Shown here piece after piece: positions 1 to 11,396 of a DNA stretch of 64,000 bases. The position numbers and the translations under genes were made by a program. The notes under the pieces are model-generated. The model was not told the DNA's origin. It ran no database searches and saw only the letters and a list, made by a program, of their open reading frames with translations. The stretch's first letter is position 1; each line of letters opens with the position of its first letter. The stretch spans positions 2,557,070 to 2,621,069 of the forward strand of contig CM030934.1 in NCBI GenBank assembly GCA_018136815.1, written 5' to 3'. The DNA is from Isochrysis galbana (Eukaryota; Haptophyta; Isochrysidales; Isochrysidaceae).

Positions 1-3000
1 ACGGATGAGTGGCAGCAACGCAATTCACCGGCCACGAAAACGCGTTCCGGCGATTTGCTTGATGCGCCGGCTGCGACTGCACATGAGGAGAGCGAACGCT
101 CCGATGTCGAGGGTGAGGCGCAGTCAATGCTGGAGGATGAGTCGGAAAGAAGGCTGGCGGCGAGCTCGGTCGCATTGCAGTCGCAGCGGCAGCCCCCGCC
201 AATGACCGAGCCCGAGGGCGGCGAGGACAAGGATCCCAGCGCTGCGAGGGCGAAGCAGCTTGCCAATCAGCCAGCGACCATAGCCCCCCCGCCCGCGGAA
301 GCTTCACCCCTCACCTCGGTCGAATTGAAGCCTATGGGCGAGACGGTAGGGCCCGCTACGGGAGGCGCGTTGCCCTGCGAGCATGGTTCTAAGGCAGACC
401 GGGAAGCGGTCAACGTCGAGGCGACGGGCGAGCAAGAGGGGCTGTGCGAGGCCGAGGCCGACCCCAAAGTCTGCATCGCTCAACTCATGGAGTTCTTGGG
501 CCATGCGCCCAATGCCACGGGAAGAGAGGCTGCCGGAGAACCGGCGCCGCTCGCAGATTCGGAGCCTCACGCAGATCCGGTAGCCCTCGTAGATTCGGCG
601 CCGCTTGCCGACCCGACGCCCCTTCCAGGGTCGACGCCCCTTGCGGACTCGACGCACAACGCACACCCTGCTCACCACGCAAACCCGGCCCCGCTCGCGG
701 ACCCAGCACTCCTCGCAGGCCGAGCGCCGCTCGGAGATTCGGCTGCCACTGCTCCGGCAGCGACGGAGGGACTGTCCCTTTCTCGCGAGTCTCACCCTAT
801 TGTGGAACCCAACGGCGAGGTGGAAACTTCACCACACTCGGTAACGGATCCGAAGATCGGCACATCGGCCGCCCAAGGTAGCGCGTCAGTGTCGGACCCA
901 GTTGCCAAGACCCCCGAACCGGATGATGTGCAGCTGTTGCCGAGCCAGCTGGTGACGAATGAGACCGTGCCAAATGTGCCGGTATCGATGGCAATTAAAT
1001 GCAGCGGTGGCGCGCACGGAAGGCCGCCCTTGCCGCTTGATGGCAGCGCGCGCTCGGATGGCTCTGCTGGGGGGATTCATGCGAGAGACGTAGGAGCTGT
1101 CTCTGCAGGGCCGGTGCATGCCATGCCGTCGGAAACGGGCGGCCTCCATGGGACCTGGGTCGATGGTGCTCAGGCGGAGGCGGAGGATGGCACGCAGTCA
1201 TCAAAGCATCTCAATTATGAACAGACCGTTCGATTGCTTCTCAACACTCGTGTGATGACACGGCGAGGTGACCTTGGGACAATCCGCGGACTTGAGCGCA
1301 AATGGGTGCTTGTCGAGATTGACAACAAAGGAGGGCCGACCGAGATATTTGCGCGTGAACTCGGTAGCCCAACGGAGCCCCGCTCTATGGATTCGCAGCG
1401 GCATGGCGTGAGGACGAGAGCGAATCGGGCTTGCATGCCGTCCGAGCAACCTCATGACAGTATTCGCAGCGGTGCACCTCTCCGCAAGTTCCATCTGTCG
1501 ACTCTTAGCGACGAGCATGGCCATGCTTTGCCAAGGTAATGCCTTTCCTCACTGGCCCGCGACATTCGAGCTAGTCGTCTTTGCGCTGGCTAGTCTCCAC
1601 CCTCCCCCGTAGCCTCATCATCGTCGTGTGGTACCACACCTGTCCGCAGCGCCGCCAGCCCCACCTGTAACACCTCGTCCAATCGCCTAACAAGGCAAAT
1701 TGAGGCACAACATGCATTCAGATTGTCCCACGTACTCGACCCTATGCCCCGATGCGCTCGCAGATTTCCACCGACACGTCCCCAAACGAGGAGTTCTACA
1801 CCGCCCATGGCGCCTGCATCAGTGGCGGCTTCAGCCACCTCTAAGGTTGACACAGCCAAAACTTCTCCATTGTGCCCGTTGGAGTCCAATGGCTTAGTGC
1901 TGGCCGCATCGAGTGGCGGAGTGGAGCAAGGAATGCAACTGCGATCCGAATCCAGCGGGCCCAACGGATCGCCGGCGACTCACATGGGAGCCACCGCAGC
2001 AAGCGGCGTGTCGCCTGCGTCGGCCGAGGAAGAGAAAGGAGAGCGCGCATGTGTCTTGGATGCCTCGATCGTCATAGAGGCATGGCCGGTGCCGACGCCT
2101 GGGGTGGCATCGCAAGCATCATCGGTCGGAGTTGTACCGCGCTCTGACGATGTCGCAGAGCAGGCACGCGTGGAGGAGGATGCTGAGGCTGAGGAATCTG
2201 TCATTGTAGACGCATGCGTCGCTGGTGTATTGAAGCCTGGGGAGCTGTGGCAGTCCACAGGTATGCATGGGGCTGATGCATCATTGCGCTCCCAAAATGG
2301 CGCTCCTCGAGCCGAAGTAGTGCAAAATGTCGTTATGGAGGCGCGTGAAGCAGCTGAATCGGGAGAAGAATCCCCGGTTGGAAACTGGATCGTCTCCGGA
2401 GCCGCCTGTCGACCGGATCCCTCGGCTAGAGAGGAGGTAGCGATGAGGGAGGCCGAACATGCGGTCATAGTCGATGCCTCCTTTGCTAGGGACACAAATG
2501 CTCTAGGAATGAACGCCACGCGCCCGCAAGAGCCACCACAGCCGCCTTTGAACGATGAATTCTTTGGGGCTGAGATGTCCACGAACCCATTTGCAACCGA
2601 ACAAGGGGAGAGGCCCGCCGACGATGCAAGTGCAGACATCGACCCACCTGTGGGTGGTGTTGCCGCACGGGTGCGGCGGCTGTCGCGGAAGGCAGCTAGG
2701 CGTTGTACTGCACACAATCAGCCGTCGGAGGAGCCGCCAACTAGAATGTCGCGCAGTGGGTACGCAACAGCGGCCGCCACAACCTCGCATGCGATAGTCC
2801 CCAAGAGCCACGGACTAATGGATCCCTCGGTGATTGAAGTCGTCGCTCCCGCCGAGGATGTTCTTTTGTTAGCGAGTACAACGGGCAATATGTCGTATGA
2901 AATGCTGAGCGATGAGCTCAGGGCGGAGAACAAAACGGCGAATGCGCTTGACAACACTACATCTGGACGTGTAAGTGGATTAGGCAGAATAGCCTCGCAG

Positions 3001-5846
3001 CGCCAACTTCCGAGCAATGAGGCTGCCGGACATGCCGGGAGGTCCAAAAAATCCGCGCGTATTTCTGCACGGCAAGCAAGCCCCAATACGTCTACCAACG
3101 ATGCGCACTATGGCGCAGCAGGCACAATGACGAGTGGGCAAACCAAAGGTCGTGCTAACAGGCCTGCTACGCTACGCAGTAATGGCGGGACCAGTTGTGG
3201 TGGAAGCGGCGACGGGATAGCAGCAGGAGCTGTCTCGGTGTTCGCCGAAGCACTAGTGTCGGGTCGGACGGCAGCTGAAGCGAACTCAGGCAGCGAGCCG
3301 CGCCGGAAGGTGTCCGAGCGGCTAGCCCGAAAGGCCGTCATGAAGGAGGCACTCGAAGCTGCGACCAACGCGGCGGCTCAAGCGACGGCCACATCCGTTG
3401 CCAAGGAGCGGCAGGCCGGTAAGCGGCTGGATAAGCGAACCATTCCAACGAGAGAAAAGCCCGCCTCATCAACCTCCGCAAAAACATGGCCCCCGGCGTC
3501 AACCGAAACGACAGTTACAGTTGGTACTGAACGGATGACGGGTGCGGCGGACAGTGCTGCCGCTCGAGCCGTGGCATCGAAAAGGAGTCGTGCGCAGCCC
3601 GGCACGAAAGCGCCTAGTGCAAGTGTTGCATGTGCGAAAAGCAGCTCGGCAGGTGTGGTGAAGAGGCGCAAGCTTGCTCGAAGTGAAGCAGACGACATGT
3701 TCGCCTCACGCTTCTCGGTGTTGGGCCACGCATCGCTTCGTCTCACACCGCATGTGATTGGCCTCGCATCCTTCTCAGCGCTATCATATGAGGAGCGCGA
3801 GCGGCTGGCAGAGTATCTTCCCGAGGGTGACCGCAACCCCTCCCAGTGGCGCGACGCTTTGCTAAGCGAGCAGCTAGCTGAGGCCGTGTCCAGCTGGCAG
3901 CAACAGCTCAGATCAGGCGAGTTTGATCCGTCCTGTGAGGAAGTGGTGCAAATCCGCAGAAGGCAACAATTGCGGAAGGCGCAACGAGCTGCGTCTATTG
4001 GCTTGGAACGTCTGAAAGACGCAGCGTCGGCGTCCCCGCAGACGGCCGCTCTTTTGGAGAGCTGCTTGCACTCTGCTCACTCCTCGTTCCCTACCGACTC
4101 ATCTAGCAAAGCCGCTTCCGGTGATTCCACAACCGGCGGCGTGCTCGCACCAAACCATGCCGTTGTTGGGGCTATTCCTGCAGCGACCTCTTGCTCCGCA
4201 CTTGTTCCGTACACTCCGGCTCCCAACTCACACGCTGACTCTTCTGAGGCGTCAGCGGTCGACGACACGCTGCACGATGCTCCGACTCGCCCGGTGCACG
4301 CGACAGCCTGTAGCTTGTCATCGCACGCTAGTCCAAAAGACGATGCGATGGCTCTGATATCATCTGCCGTTGTTGCAGCAACGACGGAGATCGATGCTAG
4401 CGGTTCTAGCACGAGGAGTGAAAACCCAACGGAATGCAGCCCTTCCATTGCTGCCTCATGTGAGCCACTGCCCACTGGTGCTCGAACTGAAGCCGATGCG
4501 GTGGGAGTAGCTTCAGCCGACGGATCCAAGCCCACGTCGACATGCAGTCGCACTACTGATGCGACGTGCTCCGGTAGCAGTACTAAGTTAAAATGTGGTG
4601 ACGTGGCGCCAACAGTGGGCATGTTGGGAGAACAGGTTGCGCTTGGATCGCAGGGTCAATCCTCGGCGATTGTACCAGCGATGTCGTCAGGGTCTCATGC
4701 TAAAGGGACGAAAGGTACCTGGCATCTTACGCATGAGGATGTCGTCGGATACTCTTCTAGCGATTCGGAGGGCCTGAAACGGAAGCAGCCGAAAGATGGC
4801 TCTATAGAGCTCAAGCCCGACGAATCGCGGCCACAAAAGCAGCCGTATAGGCCCGCGTCCCATGCACAATCGGCGCATGGGCCTCGGGTCCACGCGGCAT
4901 GCCTTGTCCAGACCTCAGTCACCCAAGAGCAGGCGGCGCAAGCGACCCAAGCGCAGATGGCATCGACCCCGGCGCTGGCGGCGCACGCGCCCCAGGCGAG
5001 GGCCGCGCACATGCCACACCCACAGGTGGCGCAAGTGACGCCGGCCCTGATGCCACAACAGCCACAAGTGCAAGCGTGCATCCTCGAAACTTATCAGCCA
5101 TCGCGATCGTCCCCACAAGTACGACAAGCACGCGCGGCTGCCGCACGTACAACTGCTCTGGCACCGCTGTCGGGCCAAATTATTGTTCCAATTGCTCAGA
5201 TGCAACAGTGTCGTGCGCAATGGCCGAATATGGTCGTCCCGCTGAACTCGACCCCAACCTCGCATCCAGGTGCATGAGCCTTGCCATAGTAAGCACGTCG
5301 CGATGGCACCATGGCGCTTATCAAGATACCAGCGCATGCGAGCGCAATGCCCACCGCCGCCGAGAGACTGCTTTCATCCTAACCTGAGCCGTTGCCTGTT
5401 GTTGCCCTGCTCCAGGTGCAATCCCAAATGCGGCTGGGGAGGGAGCTTCTCCAGCGCAGAGATCTTTACGGATAGTCCAAGGCCATTTGCGTTTTATGGA
5501 TCCTCAGCAGCGCCATGCGTTCTTGCAGGAAACGAATCTGGTGGTGCAATCGCAGCTACCGCACGATAGCGATTCTATTCGAATGGCGAGCACGCAGCGC
5601 GCCTTCAACGCGCATTTGGCAACCCATGAAGTGTGCATGCCACCGCAGGCACCTTTGTCTGCACAACATGCTCAGCTTTCCACCCGAATGCCGACTTCGA
5701 CACAAACACCGGCTTGCGCGTGCTCCCACCCGCAAGCACAACTTTCTGCGCACTATGCGCCCTTTGCGCCTTACGGGCCCTCTCAAATTAGCGGCACGAC
5801 CACCAGCCATGGCCATGGCTCCCTTCTCAACAACATCGATCGCTAA
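1..5846 (+). CDS. Large low-complexity protein with DEUBAD/ASX-homology-like domain (5' partial, 3 exons)
   Basis: Proposed join: 1-1535, 1722-5269, 5416-5846 (about 1,837 aa in the window). The frame is open to the left edge, so the start is missing. Phases match at both GT-AG introns (1536-1721, donor GTAATG; 5270-5415). Around residues 405-455 there is a KOW/SH3-like stretch (RVMTRRGDLGTIRGLERKWV). Around residues 1170-1265 (DNA about 3700-3990) the pattern F-S-A-L..ER..L..YLPEGDR, W..ALL.EQLAEAVSSWQQQL, SGEFDP resembles the DEUBAD/Asx-homology fold, which in ASXL proteins, INO80G and RPN13 recruits UCH-type deubiquitinases. The rest is Ala/Ser/Pro/Glu-rich with basic patches. An APLADP-like hexapeptide repeat lies at DNA 540-750, and the C-terminus is Gln/His/Pro-rich. 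A nuclear chromatin or proteasome-associated role is inference. No catalytic domain is visible. Confidence 0.68.
5270..5415 (+). other. Intron flanked by a 10-bp direct repeat spanning both splice sites
   Basis: The 146-bp GT-AG intron has TCCAGGTGCA across the donor (5265-5274) and the same ten bases across the acceptor (5411-5420). Splicing leaves one copy and joins the frame correctly (GGT, Gly). This geometry is what insertion of an introner-like element with target duplication would give. Other introns mapped in this window do not show it. Confidence 0.6.
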
Positions 5847-6389
5847 TTCGTCTACAGCGGTTGGACAGTGCTGCGAGCCGCCGTACACTCTACCCGCGGC
5901 CACCTAGACATGCCACAAAGCGACCACGGTGGCTCCGCTCATGATGCCGCCGCCACCGCACTGACGAAAGAGAAGTTGGCGCCGCACGAGCCTGGCGGCT
6001 TCCCTTCGGCTCTTCGTATGCTTTCCTCAAGCGGCGCCTCGTGCTATCACTTCGTGCCTTTGCTCCAAGACGTATCAACTCGTGTACTACTCTAAAGGCG
6101 TGCATTCATTGGTGTAGAGCCTTCGGCATTTGCTATCGTGATTGCATCAAGATTCCTTCGCCTACGGTGCGAGAGACTTCCTTGGCCGTTGAATTGGCAA
6201 GATGCCATTGGCCTCGACTTGGTAGAAAAGTGGAGGGTGCGCTCCATAATAGGGAAGCGCTATCGACTGCGTGGTGTGGCGTCTGGCAGTTGGGACCTCT
6301 TTACCATCGCGCGGCGTGCTGTATTAGCATCATCCCCATATTGCTAGCTTCCCTGAGGATGTTGCCGCGCTTGTGCGGCATGTGTTTCG
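5847..6389. other. Intergenic stretch, no supported gene
   Basis: Short open frames exist on both strands but none has recognisable domains, splice continuity or family resemblance. I see no structured RNA or repeat here. Confidence 0.5.
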
Positions 6390-6445
6390 TTGAAATTAAC
6401 TTTATAGTTGGTCGCCATGGAGCCCAGATCCTCCGTTAGGTATCA
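6390..6445 (+). mobile_element. LINE 5'-end remnant (hairpin plus ATG)
   Basis: AAC-TTTATA-GTT (6398-6409) sits just before GTCGCC and an ATG at 6417 that opens MEP. This matches the hairpin-then-ATG layout of the other LINE 5' ends in this window. The rest of the element is not recognisable. Confidence 0.4.
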
Positions 6446-6551
6446 GGTCGTCAGGTTTCGGCTCCCTTAGCATGATATCAGGTCCTATTCTTAGTCTAAT
6501 ATCTATCTAATATCGGAATATCAGGTTGTTGTGCGATATTATAATCAAAAA

Positions 6552-8025
6552 CATCTGAAGAGCATTTTGGGCTAAACACCTACTAGGTCTAGGCCCCAAC
6601 TAAGTTTATACTTAGACGCGATGGAGCGCGCCGACGCGACTCCCCTCTCCTTCGGGCCCCCCACCGAGGGCGCCCCCCCAGTGCACATGGAGCAGCCGCT
6701 GATGAATCGGCCGCGTCCGCCCACAGAGGCCGAACAGGTGTGTGCGACTCCGGTCGCGCCGCACGGCCCGTGGCCCCGGCCACACCACCCATGGCAGCCA
6801 TGCTGGCCTCCCTCATGGGGAGCAGCAGGCTGCTGGCAGCTTTCCAACAAGGTACAAGGTCAGGCCTCAACAGCCACTCCTCCACTGGGCATGCCTTATG
6901 GCAGAGGCCCCTCTCGCCCTGGCAAATGCCGCGCTGCTCCAGCAGCGCGGCCCGCGGCCGGGTGGCCCCTATCTATGGGCACAACACACACCCCATTGCT
7001 GCAAGCAACATATACTTCAGAGGCACCCCCTCAGACACATCTCACCACACGCACAAAGCACACGCACACGCCCCCCCTGGGGACAACAACAACAATGCGC
7101 CCCCACCCTAAGCCCCCACGCACACAACACTGACCACGGTCACCCCCGCCCACGCCCCACAGGACCAAGATTCAGACGATGAAAACGACATCAGACGCCT
7201 CCTTCGAACTCTCGTTCCACCAAACCGGAGACATCATCCTCCAAGACACGACGGCGTATGCCGCCATCGTCGAGCTACTCCTCGAACTCGAGGGCGTAGA
7301 CCCCGAGCCAGATTTCTGGGCCCGCTCAACGAGGGGGCCCGTGGCACATAGCGGTCAATGAAGATTGCGAGAATGTTAAGAAGTTTTTTTTTACTAGGTC
7401 TAGGCCCTTCGTCGAAGCGACCGCGAACGCTCCCTTCGCGGGGCGCGAGTAGGACGGAGGGATATCGTCGCTCCAGTGCGAAAAAGGCACCACATGCATC
7501 CTTCGTCGACCCCAAAGAGGCGCCTACCTGTCCTAGCCAGTGTCTCCCCGGTGTCGTCCTTCCTGTTGCCTCTGTCTCCCCTGCTGGGGGTCCAAAGCTG
7601 CTCTTTCCAATGCCTGTTTTGATGCGACATTTCCCCAATGGGGTCCTGTCTTGTATGGCGCCGGGCCGGCCCCTCGCGCCGGAGCACGAGGGCGGTAACG
7701 CGGCTGTGTAGGGTCCCGGCCCGGGGGCCTTCCCTGTGGGTTCGTCCCTCTGGTGCTTTGTGGCTGGTGTGGCTGTGGATTGTGCTGGAGGTGTGTTGCC
7801 TGCTGGCTGGTGCCAGCATGGCGGCTTTGCACGTGTCGTTCATGGTGATGCGCGGGCGCGGCCCGCCGGCTCCTGTGCCCACCTGACGGGGGGGGTCGTC
7901 CTGGCGCGGTCGCTTCGGCGACAGCGGCGTGTCTGTGAGCTCTTCGTCCATCATGGCGAGGGCAGCGGCAGCGAGAGCGGGCGGCGGCGCGCGCTCCATG
8001 ACCCTATCGTTTTAACGATAGTTGG
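6552..8025 (-). mobile_element. Internally deleted LINE derivative, split by a nested insertion
   Basis: Read on the minus strand, this starts at 8025 with CAACTATCG and an 18-nt palindrome (8004-8021), then an ATG opening MERAPPP and a Pro/Arg-rich reading frame to about 7400. It is interrupted at 7407 by the plus-strand element at 6597-7391. It resumes at 6596 and ends near 6552 with GGTGTTTAGCCC and CTTCAGATGTTTTT, the family 3' terminus. Without the nested insert it is only about 660 bp, so endonuclease and RT are absent. No target duplication is visible around the outer element, suggesting it is the older of the two. Confidence 0.62.
6597..7391 (+). mobile_element. Short LINE derivative with 16-bp target-site duplication
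   Basis: Flanked by TACTAGGTCTAGGCCC at 6581-6596 and 7392-7407, a perfect 16-bp TSD. It begins exactly CAACTAAGTTTATACTTAG, then ATG at 6621 opening MERADATPLSFGPP. About 750 bp matches the 5' half of the ORF1 found at 15500-17452, ending near NEDC. It then jumps to a 3' terminus GTTAAGAAG followed by nine T. Both ends are kept while ORF1's zinc fingers, endonuclease and RT are gone, so it was probably mobilised in trans. Reading frame is broken in several places. Confidence 0.8.
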
Positions 8026-8139
8026 AGGAGGAAAGAGGAGAGCGGGGTGTGGAAGATGTCTGGGAGGAAGACTCTCTGGATTTTCGCCAGATGCGTGCGC
8101 ACGCCGTGCGCATGATGAGTGGCAATCACATGCGCGGGG

Positions 8140-8404
8140 GTCCCGTGCGTGGAAAGTTTCCGCGCGCCGTCAGGTTTCGTCAATCCCCGCGGGGACGCCG
8201 TGCGTGCGCATGGAAGTTTCCGCATTCTCTCGGGGCCCCCGCGGGGGCGCCGTGCGTGCGCATGGAAGTTTCCGCATTCTCTCGGGGCCCCCGCGGGGAC
8301 GCCGTGCGTGCGCATGGAAGTTTCCGCACGCCGTCACAGAATTCTCTCGGGGCCCCCGCGGGGACGCCGTGCGTGCGCATGGAACTTTCCGCACGCCGTC
8401 ACGG
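8140..8404. repeat. GC-rich minisatellite, about 52-bp unit
   Basis: Four units beginning CCCCGCGGGG at 8185, 8237, 8289 and 8355, each followed by GCCGTGCGTGCGCATGGAA. The last spacing is 66 bp because of an extra ACGCCGTCACAGA-like segment. Frames through it stay open on both strands because the unit lacks stops. I do not regard them as genes. Confidence 0.85.
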
Positions 8405-8560
8405 ATGCGCAGAAAAGGGTTTCGGCAAGGCGCATGATGAGATTTCTCTCGGGGCCATGATGAGCGAGAAGGAGATCGACATTCGCCGCAACCAACTATA
8501 AAGATAAAGTTGGAAGTTGGCTCCCATGAACATGAATTAAGACTCTCACTAGACGCTAGC

Positions 8561-11388
8561 TAACCCCTGACAGAAAGATGCCATCTATTGTTGCAAGCTT
8601 TGCTGATGCAAACCATCTCAATCTAGATAGAGGTGGGGACAGTAAAAATCGGGTTCTCATGATCGCTTTTTTATAGCAAAAAAAATGCATGGATGACCTC
8701 CATATGCCCTAACTAGACGACCCTCCGAGTCTCAGCTCCCTATTCTTTCGCGCGCGCGCGCGCCGACGTGATAAAATTCCAATTTTTTTGGCCCGGCGGT
8801 GTCGACGGCCCACGTAACCACTTTAACGACCGCTCGGAAGCTGTAATTGGTCGCCCGGCCGCATTTTTTTGCCTGGTTGGGCATTATCAGTCGTGGTAAG
8901 AATGATATACTAGATGGATACCTGTGACTCGATCGTTTATCCACATATTATTGTACGTATGTGCCCTATACTACAGACGAACACAGCGGGCAATTGGACA
9001 CAGCCGCACAAAAATGGTTGATGAGGATGTCACACGGATGAAACAACGCAAGCTTCGGTACCCCCCGCCCGCCACAAGCATATCAGAGCCGACTGTGCCG
9101 AGTCTACAACATAGCTCGACGCATCGCGCGTTCTGAGGCCAGAATTCAGCACGCATCATGGGCACTCGCGAGCGCCAACAGGAGCCACTCCTCCAGGTAG
9201 CCAGGGAGGCCCTCGGCGCGCGCTCGCGGCGCATTTCACGGCGTCCGAGCAACCATTCGACCTGAGCGCGACTGACTAGCCCCGAGCTGCCCTCTCAGGG
9301 AGGCTACATGCCCCACAGCAGTACCATCCGCGCTCACGTTGGCCTCCCCAACAGAGCGCTGGGCACTCTGGGGTCCCCAGGCGAACGCGATCGTGACAGA
9401 TGACAGCAGGATCTGCCCAGGCGCTTCTGGCAGACCCTTGCCGCTCCAGTCATACCCATCCGACCTTGTTGGGAGGCCTCCCAGTCGAGCAAGCGCTTCA
9501 AGTAGAGGGGCCAGCCCTCTACTTCGCCCATTCCGCGAGGCTGAGCCGATCGACGACCAATGTTTTTGAAGGCCCTCGAAACGGACAGACTGAAAATGAG
9601 TACGTGAATGTCGTTCTCAATACGTAATAGTGCTCGTTTTGTTTTCCCCACTTACTATCGTTACAATTATTTTATTTTTGTTCGTTTTTTCATGATTTTG
9701 CCATATAAACCGCAAAAAATAGGCTAGGTTGCACTGACACATTGATAGCCTACACTCAGCCAAATGTTATAGACCACGCCTCTTGAGCTCAGCTGAACTA
9801 AATCGCCACCCCATGTGCCTATCAGCGTTCCAATTAGCCTCTGTCAGGATCGACCACGCATAAGTCTCCTCCTCTTCAAACTCCTCGTCGGCGGGCCACC
9901 GGATGCGCACAGCCCCAGCTCCGAGCAGTTTTTTGCAGCGCGGGCTCTCCTTATCTGTCTTGCCGTTAGCGATCTGTACCACTTCACCCGTGCACCAAAT
10001 GAGCGTCGATTTTCTCGCACCTGTCTCAGGGTCAACAATCCAGTAGCGCCAATTGATTTCGAGTTCAGTGCCCACCAAGTCGTCGTCGAGCTCCGGCGGC
10101 GTCGGCGGCTGCTGATCACCCGTAGCGTCTAGCTCACCTTCCTGTTCAAGAGCCCCACGCTTGTGCCGAGCCATTGCCAGCAACTCGTCGGGGCTAATTT
10201 CTTGTATCGCATCGGCCATCTTGCTAGCTTGCACCGTTGGCGTCCCGAGCTCTTTCATCGTCTTCCGCTTCATCACCGGGACGGCCGCCTGCTCGGGGAG
10301 CTCGCGGGCCCGGCGTCGCTTTGCCTCCTCGTTAAGGAGTTCCGTAACTACCTCCTTGAGGCTGGTGACAGTGCCGATGTACTCGTCTGTACTTGACGAC
10401 CATTGCAACTTGAACTCAATGAAGCCCAGACCGATCACGCGCATCTCAGCTTGCTCGCGAAGCCAATTGAGTTATAGTTGCGTCGTCTTTGCCGCTCGAC
10501 GCCCGCGGTCGCAATCCTCAGCATCAACGCGATTGGCGATTTTGGCGAGCTCGGCATTAATGGCCGTAACGGACTTGACGCCGCACTTCTTCCATCGGTC
10601 GAAAAAACTTAGGGCGAGAGCGTATTGCTTCACAAGCGCATCGAGCTCGGCCTTCGAGTTGGTGACACGCTTCGCCGCATGGTACGCGTCGAGCTCTGCG
10701 TGGTCTGCGCGATCGACTTGACGCTGCTCGCGCACCTGGTAGCAAGAAAAATTACAGAGATTCCGAGATAAAGAGCTGGAGCGCGGCGAAGGTCGGCCTG
10801 TCCCAGCGGGTCGGTCGCCATCGCTCCGCTCCCACTTCGGATTGCGCGGGGGAGAGGTAGGGGAAAACTTCCCCCTGTCCCGCGAAAAAAATATTCTGAC
10901 CTCATGATGCAGCGATGTTTTTTTTTTCACCCAGGCTCCCTCACCTCTAATCTAGATGGCAAGCTTTGCTGATGTGGCCAACCATCTATGACCAAGCTTT
11001 TCGGGCGCGCAGCGCCCGAGCGCTGCTATAGGCGCGCGGTGCGCGCAGCACATACGGACGGCGGTATAGCTCGCCATCTCTCATCTCTCATTGATAAATG
11101 TAAAGTGTTGAATACTTACACACAACAAGACGTGCTGCAATTAGCCCACTCTCCCTTACTTATCCCTTGCCACATATCCCCGAGCCACCGAACTCACAAC
11201 TCACGGGGGGGGGGGGATAGGGACCCAAAGCACTATTTTGGGAACAAGCTTTCTATCGAGCTTTAGGTGGACTCCAAAATCGACCATCTATGGACCAAGC
11301 TTTTGAGCAAGCTTTGCTGCAAATATCACCCATCTGCTGCTGAAAACAAGCTATCCCTGATTCTCAACCATCTTTCTGTCAGGGGTTA
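8561..11388. mobile_element. DNA transposon, 20-bp perfect TIRs, 8-bp TSD
   Basis: Left end TAACCCCTGACAGAAAGATG (8561-8580); right end is its exact reverse complement (11369-11388). Both are flanked by ACGCTAGC (8553-8560 and 11389-11396), an 8-bp target duplication. The subterminal regions share GCAAGCTTTGCTGATG (8594 and about 10960) and ACCATCTATG-GACCAAGCTTTT-like motifs on the right. Total length is 2,828 bp. The only recognisable coding remnant is the minus-strand transposase C-terminus at 9767-10740. Eight-bp TSDs are known for hAT and for KDZ/Zisupton elements; the coding remnant favours the latter. The catalytic core is missing, so this is a deletion derivative. Confidence 0.85.
9767..10740 (-). 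pseudogene. KDZ-like transposase C-terminal fragment, in-frame stop
   Basis: A minus-strand frame begins after a good acceptor (ttgctaccag, about 10741) with VREQRQVDRADHAELDAYHA, then LDALVKQYALALSFFDRWKK, and runs to a TAA at 10472-10474. The same frame resumes at once and continues to 9767. The distal part holds an acidic linker and a GTELEINWRYWIVDPETGA....CTGEVVQIANG....VRIRWPADEEFEEEETYAW-type module ending in KRRGL. This helical-plus-chromo-like C-terminus resembles, from memory, the tail of algal Kyakuja-Dileera-Zisupton transposases. No catalytic motifs lie upstream within the element. Confidence 0.5.
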
Positions 11389-11396
11389 ACGCTAGC

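Noticed and set aside
8119-8460. Frames repeating CAWKFPHSLGAP / MRTHGVPAGAPRE
   Set aside because: Products of the 52-bp minisatellite, open on both strands.
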